A program made the translations under genes and the position numbers. A DNA stretch of 64,000 bases from Aegilops tauschii subsp. strangulata. Taxonomy: Eukaryota > Streptophyta > Magnoliopsida > Poales > Poaceae. Where the stretch lies: the NCBI RefSeq assembly GCF_002575655.3, contig NC_053039.3:375945633-376009632 (forward strand), given 5' to 3'. Shown here in pieces: positions 45,647 to 56,727 of this stretch. Numbering within the stretch: position 1 is the stretch's first letter; each line of letters starts with the position of its first letter. The notes under the pieces were generated by a model, which saw only the letters and a list, made by a program, of their open reading frames with translations, ran no database searches and was not told the DNA's origin.

Positions 45647-48600
45647 ATGGCACCACCTGCTCAAGTTACCCCTTTTGCGTTGAAATCAATCTTGGAAAAA
45701 GATAAATTGAATGGAACAAACTTTACCACCTGGTATAGAAACCTGAGAATTGTTCTTAGGCATGAGAAAAAGGAACAAGTTCTAGAGAATCCGCTTCCAG
45801 AGGAACCTGCCGATAATGCTAATGCCACAGCCAGAAATGCCTACCAGAAACTCGTTGATGAATCAAACGAGATCAGCTGTCTCATGCTGGCTTCTATGGA
45901 GCCCGATCTGCAAAAGCAGTTCGAAAATATTGAGGCTTTCGATATGATCGAGAACCTTAAGAGCATGTTTCAAATGCAGACTAGGATCGAAAGGTTCAAC
46001 GTCTGGCGATCCTTGATGGATTGTAAGCTGAAAGAGGGTGATCCACTGAGCCCACATGTGATCAAGATGATCGGGTACATGCAAGCTCTGGATAGGCTGG
46101 GCTTCCTACTTGGGGATGAGTTGTCCACAGATACAATTTTGGGTTCTCTTCGGGATAGCTATGGGCCGTTCATCTCGAACTACCATATGCATGGGATGGA
46201 AAAGAAGCTCACTGAATTGCATGGGATGCTCAAAGTGGCAGAGCAGGATATCAAGAAAGGTACGCATCGTCAAGTGTTGATGGTGCAGAACTCGGCTAAG
46301 TTCAAGAAGAGCTGGTCCAAGAAAAAGGCTAAGGCAAAGGGCAAGGAGAAGGAGGCAATTCCAACTACCGCCGCTGCGCCTAAGTCAGGGACGGCCTCGG
46401 GGAGTATTTGCTTTCATTGCAAGGAATCCGGACACTAGAAAAGGAACTGCAGCAAGTGGCTTGCCGAGAAGGGCAAGAAGACTGGAAGTATGACTTCTTC
46501 TTCTGGTACACTTGTTGTATATGTTATAGACATTTATCTTGCTGATGTTTCTAGTAGCTCTTGGGTATATGATACCGGATCGGTTGTTCACATATGCAAC
46601 TCGATGCAGGGGCTAAGCAGAACTAGGAATGTCGCAAGAGGAGAAGTCGACATACGCGTCGGGAATAAAGCAAGAGTTGCTGCATTGGCCGTCGGCACTA
46701 TGCAACTTAATTTACCTTCAGGATTTGTAATGGAACTTGATAATTGTTATTATGTTCCTGCTTTGAGTCGAAACATTATTTCTGCCTCATGTTTGATGAG
46801 ACAAGGTTATGAATTCAGTATTAAGGAGAATGGTTGTTCTATTTACTTGAATAATATGTTTCATGGCTTTGCACCCATTGTGAATGGGTTATTTATCCTA
46901 GATCTTGAAGGTGAATCAGTCTATAACATGAATGTCAAGAGGTATAAGCCTAATGAGATAAATCCGACTTACATCTGGCATTGTCGACTAGGACACATTA
47001 GTCAAAAGCGCATGAAGAAGCTCCATGATGATGGAATTCTAACTTCGTTTGAGTTTGAATCATTCGAGACATGCGAGTCTTGCCTACTCGGTAAGATGAC
47101 TAAGACTCCTTTTGCAAAGAGTTGCGAGAGGGCGTCCGAGCTGTTGGAACTTATACATAGTGATGTATGTGGACCAATGAGCACGACAGCCAGAGGTGGT
47201 TTCCAATACTTCGTGACTTTTACCGACGACTTGAGTAGATATGGATATGTCTACTTGATGAGGCACAAGTCAGAAACTTTTGAAAAGTTCAAGGAGTTTC
47301 AGAACGAAGTGGAAAATCAACTCGGCAAGAAAATCAAACTTCTACGATCTGATCGTGGCGGTGAGTATATGAGCCAGGAGTTTGATGATCATCTTAAGAG
47401 TCGTGGAATAGTTCCACAACTGACTCCCCCGGGTACGCCACGGAGAAATGGCGTGTCAGAACGGAGGAATCGGACTCTGTTGGACATGGTCTGATCAATG
47501 ATGAGTCAGTCGGATTTACCCTTGTCATTTTGGGGATACGCTCTAGAAACTGCAGCTTTCACACTAAACAGGGTACCATCTAAGTCCGTAGATAAGACAC
47601 CATATAAGACATGGACTGTGAAGAGTCACAGTTTGTCTTTTCTGAAAATTTGGAGATGTGAAGCATATGTCAAGCGACTCCAGTCGGATAAGCTCACACC
47701 CAAATCGGACAAGTGCATATTCGTGGGATATCCATGGGAAACCTTGGGGTATTACTTCTACAACCGTGAGGAGGGCAAAGTGTTTGTCGCTCGACATGGA
47801 GTTTTCCTTGAGAAAGAGTTTCTTAATCGGAAGGCTAGTGGGAGGACGGTCCGACTCGAAGAAATTCGAGAACCACACGGGGACGTTCCGGTAGGTGATT
47901 CTGTCACAGCGGAATTAGTCAGGGAACCCGTGGTGGAGTCGACACCGGTTCCACGGAGGTCGGAAAGGTTACGCAATTTGCATGACTGCAATGTGTTGTT
48001 CTTGGAGAATAACGAGCCGACTATGTATGCGGAAGCAATGGAGAGCCCTGATTCCGAGTTATGGCTTGAGGCCATGAGATCCGAATTAAAGTCCATGGAT
48101 GACAATCAAGTTTGGAACTTGGTTGATCTACCAGATGGTGTTCGAGCCATTGAGTGCAAGTGGATCTTTAAGAAGAAAACTGATATGGACGGAAATGTCA
48201 CAGTCCATAAGGCTCGACTTGTTGCTAAAGGTTATCGACAAGTTCAAGGAGTTGACTACGACGAGACTTACTCACCGGTAGTGATGCCTAAATCAATTCG
48301 GATCATTCTTGCTATAGCGACATATTTCAACTATGAGATATGGCAGATGGATGTAAAAACGGCTTTCCTTAATGGAAATTTAACCGAGGATGTGTATATG
48401 ACACAGCCGGAGGGTTTTGTCGATCCAGAGAAGTCTAGCATGGTATGCAAGCTTCAGAGATCCATTTATGGATTGAGGCAAGCATCTCAGAATTGGAACA
48501 TTCGTTTTAATGAAGCAGTCAAAGAGTTTGGCTTCATCAAGAACGATTGTGATCATTGTCTGTACAAAAAGGTTAGTGGGAGCTCAATCGCATTTCTAAT

Positions 48601-49588
48601 CTTATATGTGGATGACATATTGTTGATTGGAAATGATGTTCAAATGCTTGAATCTCTCAAGGACTCATTGAAAAATAGTTTTTCGATGAAGGACTTGGGA
48701 GAAGCAGCTTACATTTTGGGAATCAAGATCTATAGAGATAGATCGAGAAGGCTTATTGGATTAAGCCAGAGTGCATATATTGACAAGGTGTTGAAGCGGT
48801 TCAACATGCAAGATGCCAAGAAGGGTTTCTTGCCCATGTCACATGGCATTAGTCTTAGCAAGACTCAGAGTCTTTCGACTCCTGATGAGCGAAGACGCAT
48901 GGATGGGATTCCGTATGCTTCGGCTGTTGGGTCCATCATGTACGCTATGGTATGTACTCGTCCCGATGTTAGCTTTGCTCTTAGCGTTGTGGGAAGATAC
49001 CAGGCTGATCCAGGTAAGAGTCACTGGACAGCAGTTAAGAATATCCTTAAGTACTTGAGAAGGACTAAGGATATGTTCCTGGTTTATGGAGGTGAGGATG
49101 AGCTCGTTGTAAAGAGTTACATCGATGCTAGTTTCCAAACCGATAGGGATGATAGTCGATCGCAATCTGGGTTTGTGTTCATTCTGAACGGAGGAGCGGT
49201 GAGCTGGAGGAGCTCCAAGCAAGATACGGTAGCTGATTCTACAACAGAGGCCGAGTACATTGCGGCTTCTGAAGCTGCAAAAGAAGGTGTTTGGGTGAAG
49301 AATTTCATTTCTGATCTTGGTGTGGTTGAGGGCGCGTCTAATCCATTGGACCTCTATTGTGATAATAGTGGTGCCATTGCGCAAGTCAAGGAACCACAGA
49401 ACCATCATAAAACCCAACACATATTCAGGCGTTTTAACCTTATTCGCGACATTGTCGAAAGAGGTGATGTAAACATATGCAAGGTACACACAGATGCAAA
49501 TGTTGCTGATCCATTGATGAAGCCTCTCCCACGGCCGAAGCATGAGGCGCACATGAGCTCCATGGGCATACGATGCCTAAATGATTGA
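45647..49588 (+). pseudogene. Copia gag-pol polyprotein with two premature stops
   Basis: One frame of 1314 codons runs from ATG 45647 to TGA 49588, broken only by TAG at 46436-46438 and TGA at 47492-47494. Order: Gag (UBN2 type, LNGTNFTTWYRNLRI); zinc knuckle CFHCKESGH, where the stop replaces the next residue before KRNC; protease YDTGS (Asp309); pre-integrase WHCRLGH; integrase with D-D-E context HSDVCG, RSDRGGEY and NGVSERRN; reverse transcriptase with MDVKTAFLNG, SIYGLRQ and YVDD (48605-48616); RNase H with SYIDASF, STTEAEY and CDNSGAI. No frameshift was seen. The first stop fits TGG to TAG in the knuckle, the second CGA to TGA right after integrase. It encodes all functions for retrotransposition but cannot now make the full polyprotein without readthrough. 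Confidence 0.96.
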
Positions 49589-49597
49589 CTCTAGTGC

Positions 49598-49608
49598 AAG
49601 TGGGAGAC
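49598..49608 (+). other. Polypurine tract of the copia element
   Basis: aagtgggagac lies immediately before the 3' LTR and is preceded by the polyprotein stop at 49588. Confidence 0.8.
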
Positions 49609-50971
49609 TGTTGGAGATATTCCCTAGAGGTAATCATGTGACGATGACATTTCCATATGTATTCATGAGTCCTTTGTATTGTCCTTGAACATCATCAATG
49701 ATATGTATCAATAAGTATGTGACTTGTTTGTAGAACTATGTATTGTATGATGATTGTTCTAATGGTCCCTAGTTGATAAGGTTGTGCGGACACATATCCT
49801 TGACTAGTATACGACTCGTTTGATGACTATGTTTCACAAGTCATGTGCATGGAGATGCTAAACCGATAGTATGGGCTCGGGGATGGAGATCACCGAGCCG
49901 GACAAACCCACTTTGAGACACAGCGAGATATAGTCATCTGTAGTCTCAAGTGCAATGTCTATGCCATGTCCTAGACCTAAGGTCCTCGCATGTTCTCGGG
50001 ATGAGGATCGACTCACTTAGGGTCTATCAAACGCTACTCAGTAACTGGATAGTTATAAAGGTAGCTTTCGGGTGATTCGTGAGGCATGCCGCGAGACATG
50101 GTTGACCAAGATGGGATTTGCCCCTCCTATTTGGAGAGATATTCTCTGGGCCCTCTCGAGTGATTAGATTCGGAAAGCATGGCCATGCGACTTGGGTTAA
50201 GTGTTAACCCAGTTCGGGAATCTGTATCATGGTTTCGAGAAGAGAGGTCAAGCTATCACAAGGGTGGCAAGTACTCGCCTTGAGCTCAACAACAAATATC
50301 GTGAGGCAAAGTGAATGTTGCATATGACACATTGTTGAGGTTCGTCAAACGACTTTACGCACACATGGGAGTTGGCACGTTCTGCTAGGAGCCGCTACCA
50401 ACTATCGACTCTGGTCGTGTCCATGTGTACGTGAACCTATAGGGTCGCACACTTAAGGGGCTGCAGCCCATTCGAATTGGATCCGAGTGGAAAATGGATG
50501 TGGACTCCTAGTGGGCTCAAGTGTTGAGCCCACCTCGGAGGTCTATATAAAGGGGAGTGGGCACACCACTTAGGGTTGATCCAATTTTAACCCTGGTTAG
50601 CCACCGCCACTCCCCACGCCCATGCCGCGCGACCGGACCTAGCAGTCCGCCGCTCGACGCTGCTCCCCGTACGCGTGGATACCTTGGAGGCATCGCATCT
50701 GCGGTGCTTGGACGAACCGTTCGAGGGAACCGCGAGGTGCCGTTCGTGGGAGATCACCGTTCACGGGTCTTCGCTGTTCGGGGGAGATCGGCAATGCGAG
50801 GAGGAGACGGCCCGGGGAATCGGCTACACGCATCACCAACTCTACTTCCGCTGCGGTGACTGCGCGTGTAGTGGTAAACCTGATCCCGTGATCTATTTCC
50901 AGCAGCATGATCTTGGTTGCGCGGTAGAAAATTTTATTTGGCGCTAGTGTAGCGTACCGCGTGTTCCAACA
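49609..50971 (+). repeat. 3' LTR of the copia element
   Basis: 1363 bp, starting TGTTGGAGATATTCCC and ending GTTCCAACA, followed by the GCTAG target duplication. It is highly similar to the 5' LTR with scattered single-base differences. Confidence 0.95.
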
Positions 50972-50976
50972 GCTAG

Positions 50977-51250
50977 TTATGGTCGAACCATGTTCGAAAT
51001 GTAGGTTTTTAATTAGGTGTAGTTAATATAACTTAGGTATTTTAGTTGTTTAATCTTAGAATAATGTAGTATGAACCCTAGTTATGACCGAACCATGTGC
51101 AAAATGTAGGTTTTTAATTAGGTGTAGTTAATAGAATTTAGGTGTATTAGGTGTATTTAACAGAATTCTAGGTTGATTCGTTTTGAAATGGACATGTCAT
51201 ATTTTGAACATGTCACATTTGTTGTTATTTTTTTAGTTAAAGCAATTATT
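50977..51250 (+). mobile_element. Outer CACTA, second segment (intron-like)
   Basis: AT-rich sequence with two direct repeats of ttagaataatgtagtatgaa (also at 42909-42928 on the other side of the copia) and of aatgtaggtttttaattagg. These shared motifs confirm that both sides of the copia belong to one element. It ends at the CTC target of the second CACTA. Confidence 0.7.
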
Positions 51251-51724
51251 CTCCACTAGTAGAAAAAGGGTCAAATGTGAGACACATTACTGCCGGTTTG
51301 CATTTGAGCCGGCACTAATGTGTCCATTAGTGCCGGCTCAAACGGCTAGGCGGGAGGAGATCTTTTGTACCGGTTCGGGGCGAACCTTTAGTACCGGTTC
51401 ATGCCACGAACCGGTACTAAAGAGAATGGGGCCCGGCCAGCACCTTTAGTACCGGTTCGTGGCACGAACCGGTAGCAGAGAGGTTGTGGCAGGCTGTTTT
51501 TAGTCCCACCTCGCTCCCCTAGCAAGATTTTTACCACCTTAAATATGTTATTTCTCAAACTATCACAAGCACTTGGTCTTCATTGAACTCTATGTGTAGA
51601 ATTTGTGGTCGCAATATGAGTCTTCGCCGGTTTCTAAACCGTTGAGGACTCATATTGACAATTCAGATTGTACACAAAAAGATCATTGATAATGAATGTA
51701 TTTTTATGATAATCAATGTTTTTA

Positions 51725-52463
51725 AACTTATTTGAACTCTAACCTATTTTTGCGTTCAGTATGCATCATTCAAAGCGACGTCATCAATTTCCAACACGTT
51801 CTGACATCATTTGCTGTTTTTCAGTCATTTACCGATTTGTTTAGAGAGCTAAATGACTGTGAAATTGAAAATCACTACAAAATGAACTCTGAAAATGTTG
51901 GAACTTGGCATGGTATCATCATTTCACCCCGCATAGCATGTGCAAAAGACTAGAGAGGGTCACGGCGAAAACTGGACGCATCTCGTGTACAAACTGAACA
52001 ATCTCTTTCGGAGTACGTATCAGGGTTTCAGACAAGAACTCATCTGTTACACGGGCACTTCAATGTTTTTTAAACTTATTTGAACTCCAGCCTATTTTTG
52101 CGTTCAGTATGCATCATTCAAAGCGACATCATCAATTTCCAACATGTTCTAACATCATTTGCTATTTTTCAGTCATTTACCGATTTGTTTAGAGAGCTAA
52201 ATGACGGTGAAATTGAAAATCACTACAAAATGAACTCTGAAAATATTGGAACTTGGCATGGTATCATCATTTCACCCGCATAGCATATGAAAAAGAGTAG
52301 AGAGGGTCACGGCGAAAACTGGACGCACCTCGTGTACAAACTGGACAATCTCTTTCGGAGTACGTATCAGGGTTTCGGACGAGAACTCATCTGTTACACG
52401 GGCACTTCAATGTTTTTTAAACTTATTTGAACTCTAGCCTATTTTTGCGTTCAGTATGCATCA
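51725..52463 (+). repeat. 348-bp tandem duplication in the second CACTA
   Basis: aacttatttgaactc starts at 51725, 52073 and 52420, giving two near-identical units of 348 and 347 bp and a partial third of about 44 bp. Each unit contains gagagctaaatgacngtgaaattg and gggtcacggcgaaaactgga. A single diverged copy of the second half lies at 61183-61380 in the third CACTA. Confidence 0.9.
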
Positions 52464-53028
52464 TAATAAAATAGAAAATAAATAAAACAGAAAAGACAAA
52501 AACTATATAAAAATTACTCGAAAATAAATAGCAGAAAATAAATAATGCAGAAAAGAAAAAAATATTTTTTTATATTCACAAAGAAACTACATACAGCAAA
52601 AAAACTACTCAGAAATAAATAGAAGAAAATTATATAAAAAATTGTTGGGGTGCTGTCCAGTGGGCCTGCCAGACCTAGGGTTTGCAAATACAGGCCCAGA
52701 AGGGCCAGCAGGCTCACAGGGCAGCGCGCCGAAGTTAGGCCCAGAAGCCTGCTATATAGAGAAGTTCGAAGGAGCAGCCGCGGCTGGGTTTATAAACCAG
52801 TGCGCCTGCCCTTCGCTCGGCGAGGTGGGACTAAACATTGTGCACCGCCGGTGGCAGCGCACAACCATTAGTACCGGTTGGTAGATCCAACCGGTACTAA
52901 TGCGTGGGCCTTTAGTACCGGTTGGAGGCACGAACCGGTACTAAAGGGGCAGTTTCCCGCCCCTTGGCCTGGCGAAAATTGGCCTTCAGTACCGGTTGAT
53001 GGCTCCAACCGGTACTAAAGGCCCCACC

Positions 53029-53036
53029 TATATATA
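53029..53036 (+). promoter_or_regulatory. TATA box of the B3-like gene in the second CACTA
   Basis: tatatata follows the last subterminal-type repeat (accggtactaaaggcccc) by a few bases and precedes a leader starting ggcacttacaaaaaattcag. The same arrangement occurs at 62113 in the third CACTA. Confidence 0.55.
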
Positions 53037-53040
53037 TGGC

Positions 53041-53440
53041 ACTTACAAAAAATTCAGTTTCATCAACCACCACTTCTTCTCCAACTACTTCGCACGACAT
53101 CGCCGCCGCCGTCGCCCATCGCGCACCGCCCTTGCAGGGCCCGCCGCGCGCCGTCGCCCCCGCCGCCCGTTGTCGCCGTCACCGCCGTCGCCCCCGCCGC
53201 CCGTCGCCGCCCCCCGTACTACGTCGCCGTCTCGATCGCGCCGTCGCCCCCGGCCCGCCGCTCGTCGTCGCGTCGTCCCCGTCGCATCGCCGTCTCGCGC
53301 CGCCGCCCGTACGCCGCCGCCGCTCGTTGTCGCGCCGTCCCCGTCGCATCGCCGTCTCGCGCCGCCGCCCGTACGCCGCCGCCCCCCGCTTGTACACACA
53401 CACACATACACACACACACATATTGTTTTTAATTATTTTC
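53041..53440 (+). other. GC-rich leader and CA microsatellite of the second CACTA
   Basis: It begins with ttcagtttcatcaaccacca, followed by about 340 bp of cgccg-rich sequence containing an 80-bp tandem duplication (cgtcgcgccgtccccgtcgc, near 53262 and 53328). It ends in a (CA)n run (53395-53421) and then an AT-rich intron. Long ORFs here are compositional. The leader is probably the untranslated first exon of the B3-like gene. Confidence 0.6.
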
Positions 53441-54132
53441 TGTTTTCTGTTGTTTAGATTAATGTTAGATAGATTACGTAGATAAGAATGTTAGAATGTT
53501 AATGTTAGATGAATTATATGGAAAAGATGTTAAATATTAATGTCAATTTTAGATGAATTAGCTAGATATTAATTAGGTATATATATGAGATTTGAACTAG
53601 TTGAATTAATATAACTAGTTTATTTTTAGTATGAAAATTAATAGAACAAGTTTATTTTTAGTAAGAAAATTTAGGTATATGAGATTATTTGAACTAGTTG
53701 AATTAATATAACTAGTTTATTTTTAATAAATGCTTAGTTGAACTAGTTGAATTAGTAGAACTAGTTTATTTTTAGTAAGAAAATTTAGGTATATGAGATT
53801 TGATGATCTAATTAAAATATTACTATATATATAGCTACTTTATATATTTTAGTAAGAAATTTAATAGAACTAGTTTATTTTTAGTAAATTCTTAGTTGAA
53901 TTATTAGAACTAGTTTATTTTTAGTAAGAAAATTTAGATATCTGAGATTTGATGATCTAATTAAAATATTACTATATAGAACTAGCTACTTTATTTTAGT
54001 AAGAAAATTAATAGAACAAATTTATTTTTATTAAATGCTTAGTTGAATTAATAGAACTAGTTGAACTAATAGAAGTAGTTGAATTAATAGAACTAGTAAG
54101 TGTTTAATGTTTCACCTATATGAACATAGGAA

Positions 54133-55408
54133 ATGTCGTCTGACGACGAAAAAGATTTCATTAAGTGCGAATACTGTGAAGACCAGCGCGGCCTGTGCGA
54201 CAGAAATTTCCTTGTTGATGATAGGCGCTTCAGCATCAAGCTGGATGAGACCTTCGAAGTGGATACAGTAAGTCACAACGACAAGTCTTTTTTCGTAATT
54301 AAGCATGACTTATATATGCTTCATTTGCTTCAACTTATAATTTTAAATTTTCACTATTCTACTAGCGCATCCCCTGCCATGCAAGAATTTTTGTCTTGGA
54401 TAAGATAGGTTTCAATGCTATGGAAACTATGGAGGTAAAAAGAGTTTACCTGAAGACCGAGCATGGTTATACTTCAACGTCAAATTATACAATGCAGACA
54501 TGTACACCTATTTTGAATACAAAACTTGGCAAGCACTATGCAAGGCTTATGCATTTGAGCCTGATATGGTTATCACCTTTGATATTTGTTCGGAAGATGA
54601 TATTAAAGGTAATAGAGACATCTGGGTCGATGTGCAGACGCCTCCAGTTCTACCATTATGTGAGTTTCTCAGCCATATTTATGTCTTTGATATTGTTTAT
54701 TCAAAAATAGTTGACAACTAATTTCTATTGACAGCTTATTTCCATTCAAGCAAACATGTCCGGCGCTTGGTAGACAGGACCTACTACTGTCCCGGAGCTG
54801 AACTAAACTGCGAGGAGATAAGTCATTATGTTTCATGGCTTGAGGATCTTCATACTGTTAAGACAAATTTTCTTCCTGCACTTAGAAATGTTAGTACTCA
54901 AAACGTGCGACCAATAGTGATCGTATTGAACTACGGTCACATCTATTTACGAAAGATGGTAAGATTTTTACTATTTGTCCTCAGTGCATCTTTTGCATAC
55001 ATTATTCTTTTGCTAAACTTTCATTGCTAAGTATATTAATTACTATACGATGTTCTAGGTTGATTCATGGTTCAACAGGGACTCCCGATGACAGTTGTGC
55101 CTCAGTGGATCGAGACTAAAGGTCACATGTCAATGGTTAGCTTACGACCAAGATATCCTACATTGCACATGAGTGCATTTAGGATTTCTAAAAGCGATGA
55201 ATGCTTAATAGTGAAAGATTGGAGCAAAATTGTTAACGATCCCAGCAGAGAAGTACTAGGGGGCAGCAATGAGAAGCGCATCCCACGATTAGGAGACAGG
55301 TTCATCTGCATGCTCCAGTATGATGAATCAGGAGAGCTATACATGTTCTATGCTATTTTACCTGAGAGAGAGAGCAGCAGGAGTGATTTAGCTACTTCAT
55401 GCTCTTAG
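54133..55408 (+). pseudogene. B3-domain-like protein gene carried by the second CACTA
   Basis: Four exons are supported by GT-AG sites: 54133-54267, 54366-54659, 54735-54958 and 55079-55408, about 327 codons. It begins MSSDDEKDFIKCEYCEDQRG with a Cys-x2-Cys pair. It continues with KIGFNAMETMEVKRVYLK, then after a one-base loss at about 54472 with YNADMYTYFEYKTWQALCKA and PDMVITFDICSED, a B3-type fold pattern. A second similar module lies in exon 4 (MTVVPQWIE, GDRFICMLQYDESGELYMFY). Proteins like this are annotated as TF-B3 domain proteins in Triticeae genomes (from memory). A DNA-binding role in CACTA mobility or silencing is only a guess. The single frameshift would truncate it. Confidence 0.6.
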
Positions 55409-55731
55409 TACTTTTGTCCTCTCATGTCCGTGTTCTTCGTCCTGAACTTAATCTCAAAGGGTGATTTTCTTTTGTGGTGTTATGAACGCTTATAATATGA
55501 TGACCATGTTGAACTCGATGATATCTTTGCTTCTGGTACAAGTGAATGTTTTTTCTTTAAGCTAGTGTTGGTGCTGATTAGATAGCGGTAATGACTATGA
55601 TGATTAAACAGTGGTAATGACGACTATGATGATTTTTAGCTAGCTAATTTACTGTTGTTGATGATATGATGCAAGAGTTTTTATATTAATACGATGATGA
55701 TGATGAGTTATTATATCATTTATAAAATAAA

Positions 55732-55899
55732 CCGCAGATTAGTTTCAGCTGGATGAATCCTAGCTAAGTGATCAAGTATATGCCATATCCATATTATACT
55801 TGATCACTTAATTATAGGTGATCAAGTATAATATGGATATGGCATATACTTGATCACTTAGCTAGGATCCACATGCATCCAGTCGAAACTAATCTGCGG
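55732..55899. repeat. Long perfect hairpin in the second CACTA
   Basis: The left arm 55732-55810 and the right arm 55817-55899 are reverse complements with a 6-nt loop. The inner 51 bp (starting atcctagctaagtgatcaag) pair without mismatch. The outer 24 bp (ccgcagattagtttc...) pair with a small bulge and a two-base swap. It lies between the B3-like gene and the right subterminal repeats. A transcript across it would form a nearly perfect double-stranded RNA. Confidence 0.93.
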
Positions 55900-56213
55900 T
55901 ACTTTCACCTAATGATTTAACAACTAAAATAATCACTAAGTTAAATTGAAAACACAAAATTAAAGGAAAAATAAAAAATAATACCAAAACACCCCCAAAC
56001 ATTTAGTACCAGTTGGTGTTACCAACCGGTACTAATGTCCTGCACGCACCCGGGCCTGGCTCGTGCCACGTGGTGGCACTTTAGCGTCGCTTCGTGATGA
56101 ACCGGTACTAAAGGGGGGGGGACCTTTAGTCCCCACTCTTTAGTGCCGGTTGTGGAATCGGCACTAAAGGCCCTTACGAACCGGCGCTAATGCCCGGTTC
56201 TGCACTAGTGCTC

Positions 56214-56453
56214 GCATCGACATCGACGATGCCTATCCCACATCCTCGTCGTCGACTCGGCGGAGGAGGCCTACTTGATCAGAGGGGCCATGTCCGGGAC
56301 TGGGCTCCGCCGGGCTGGTACCGGGAGGTGCTACCTTCCGGGAGGCGCAGCTTGGTGAGGAGCCAGCCCGTCATTGACCCGAACCTTCTTTGGTGGCGGT
56401 TGCGTGGGCCAGTGATGGTGCGGAGGCTTGTGGACCCTGCGGAGGTGGTACGT
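56214..56453 (+). pseudogene. Outer CACTA: exon encoding the PHPRRR-type protein, 5' part
   Basis: Starting near 56229 (ATGCCTATCCCACATCCT) the frame reads MPIPHPRRRLGGGGLLDQRG, WAPPGWYREVLPSGRRSLVR and DPNLLWWRLRGP. The same protein is encoded at 62851-63285 in the third CACTA (PHPRRRPVRDDVLLQRTHVW, DPDLLWWRSRGP). The exon is cut after gaggtggtacgtcac by a gypsy LTR starting tgtcggggat. Function unknown; it is a recurrent partner ORF in Triticeae CACTA elements. Confidence 0.6.
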
Positions 56454-56727
56454 CACTGTCGGGGATATACCCCGCGGTATGACCCGGCCAGAAGTATGAC
56501 CCGGCCGGACTTGGCGACTCACTAGTGACCCGCCCTGACTTGGCGACTCACTAAGTGACCCGCCCGGATCTCTTCACTCACTGATGACCCGGCCGGACCT
56601 GGTGACTCATTGGTGGCCCAGCAGGCGGGATAGAGGAGCGACAAGACCCGGTGACCCATAAGGCGGCTTATGAGAAGACCGACTTAAGGTGCGTGTCCGG
56701 TGGGCCGGCTTAAGAGGAAAGCGTAAG
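56454..56727 (+). mobile_element. Gypsy LTR fragment
   Basis: It starts TGTCGGGGATATACCCCGCG, a typical gypsy LTR start, and carries direct repeats of tgacccgcccggacttggcg-type units. It interrupts the outer CACTA exon and is itself interrupted at 56728 by the third CACTA. The rest is outside the window. Confidence 0.6.

Larger units (their letters stand above)
42939..50971 (+). mobile_element. Nearly complete copia LTR retrotransposon with GCTAG target duplication
   Basis: Two LTRs (42939-44299, 49609-50971) start TGTTGGAGATAT and end GTGTTCCAACA. GCTAG flanks both sides (42934-42938, 50972-50976). The primer site TGGTATTAGAGC (44301) follows the 5' LTR by one base, and the polypurine tract aagtgggagac (49598-49608) abuts the 3' LTR. 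Gag, protease, integrase, reverse transcriptase and RNase H lie in this order in one frame, the copia order. The LTRs differ by scattered substitutions (for example gcccta/tcccta at their starts), so the insertion is not brand new. The LTR start resembles the Angela/BARE group, but the LTR is shorter. The family is left open. Confidence 0.96.
51254..56210 (+). mobile_element. Second CACTA element (internally deleted), CTC target duplication
   Basis: The left end CACTAGTAGAAAAAGGGTCA (51254) and the right end gcccggttctgcactagtg (to 56210) are flanked by CTC (51251-51253, 56211-56213). Subterminal arrays of ccggtactaaag and its inverse occupy 51300-51480 and 55990-56190, and an internal array lies at 52865-53030. 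No TNP2 transposase is present. Instead the region that follows TNP2 in the third CACTA (61190-61390) occurs here in two tandem copies. A B3-like gene follows behind a TATA box and GC-rich leader. It is therefore a deletion derivative of about 4.96 kb. Confidence 0.85.

Noticed and set aside
48839..49552. 237-codon minus-strand ORF opposite the copia RNase H region
   Set aside because: Shadow of the polyprotein, without independent features.
53085..53485. ORFs over the CA microsatellite and CGCCG-rich leader of the second CACTA
   Set aside because: Open frames come from repeat composition. The position and order match a noncoding leader repeated at 62120-62500.
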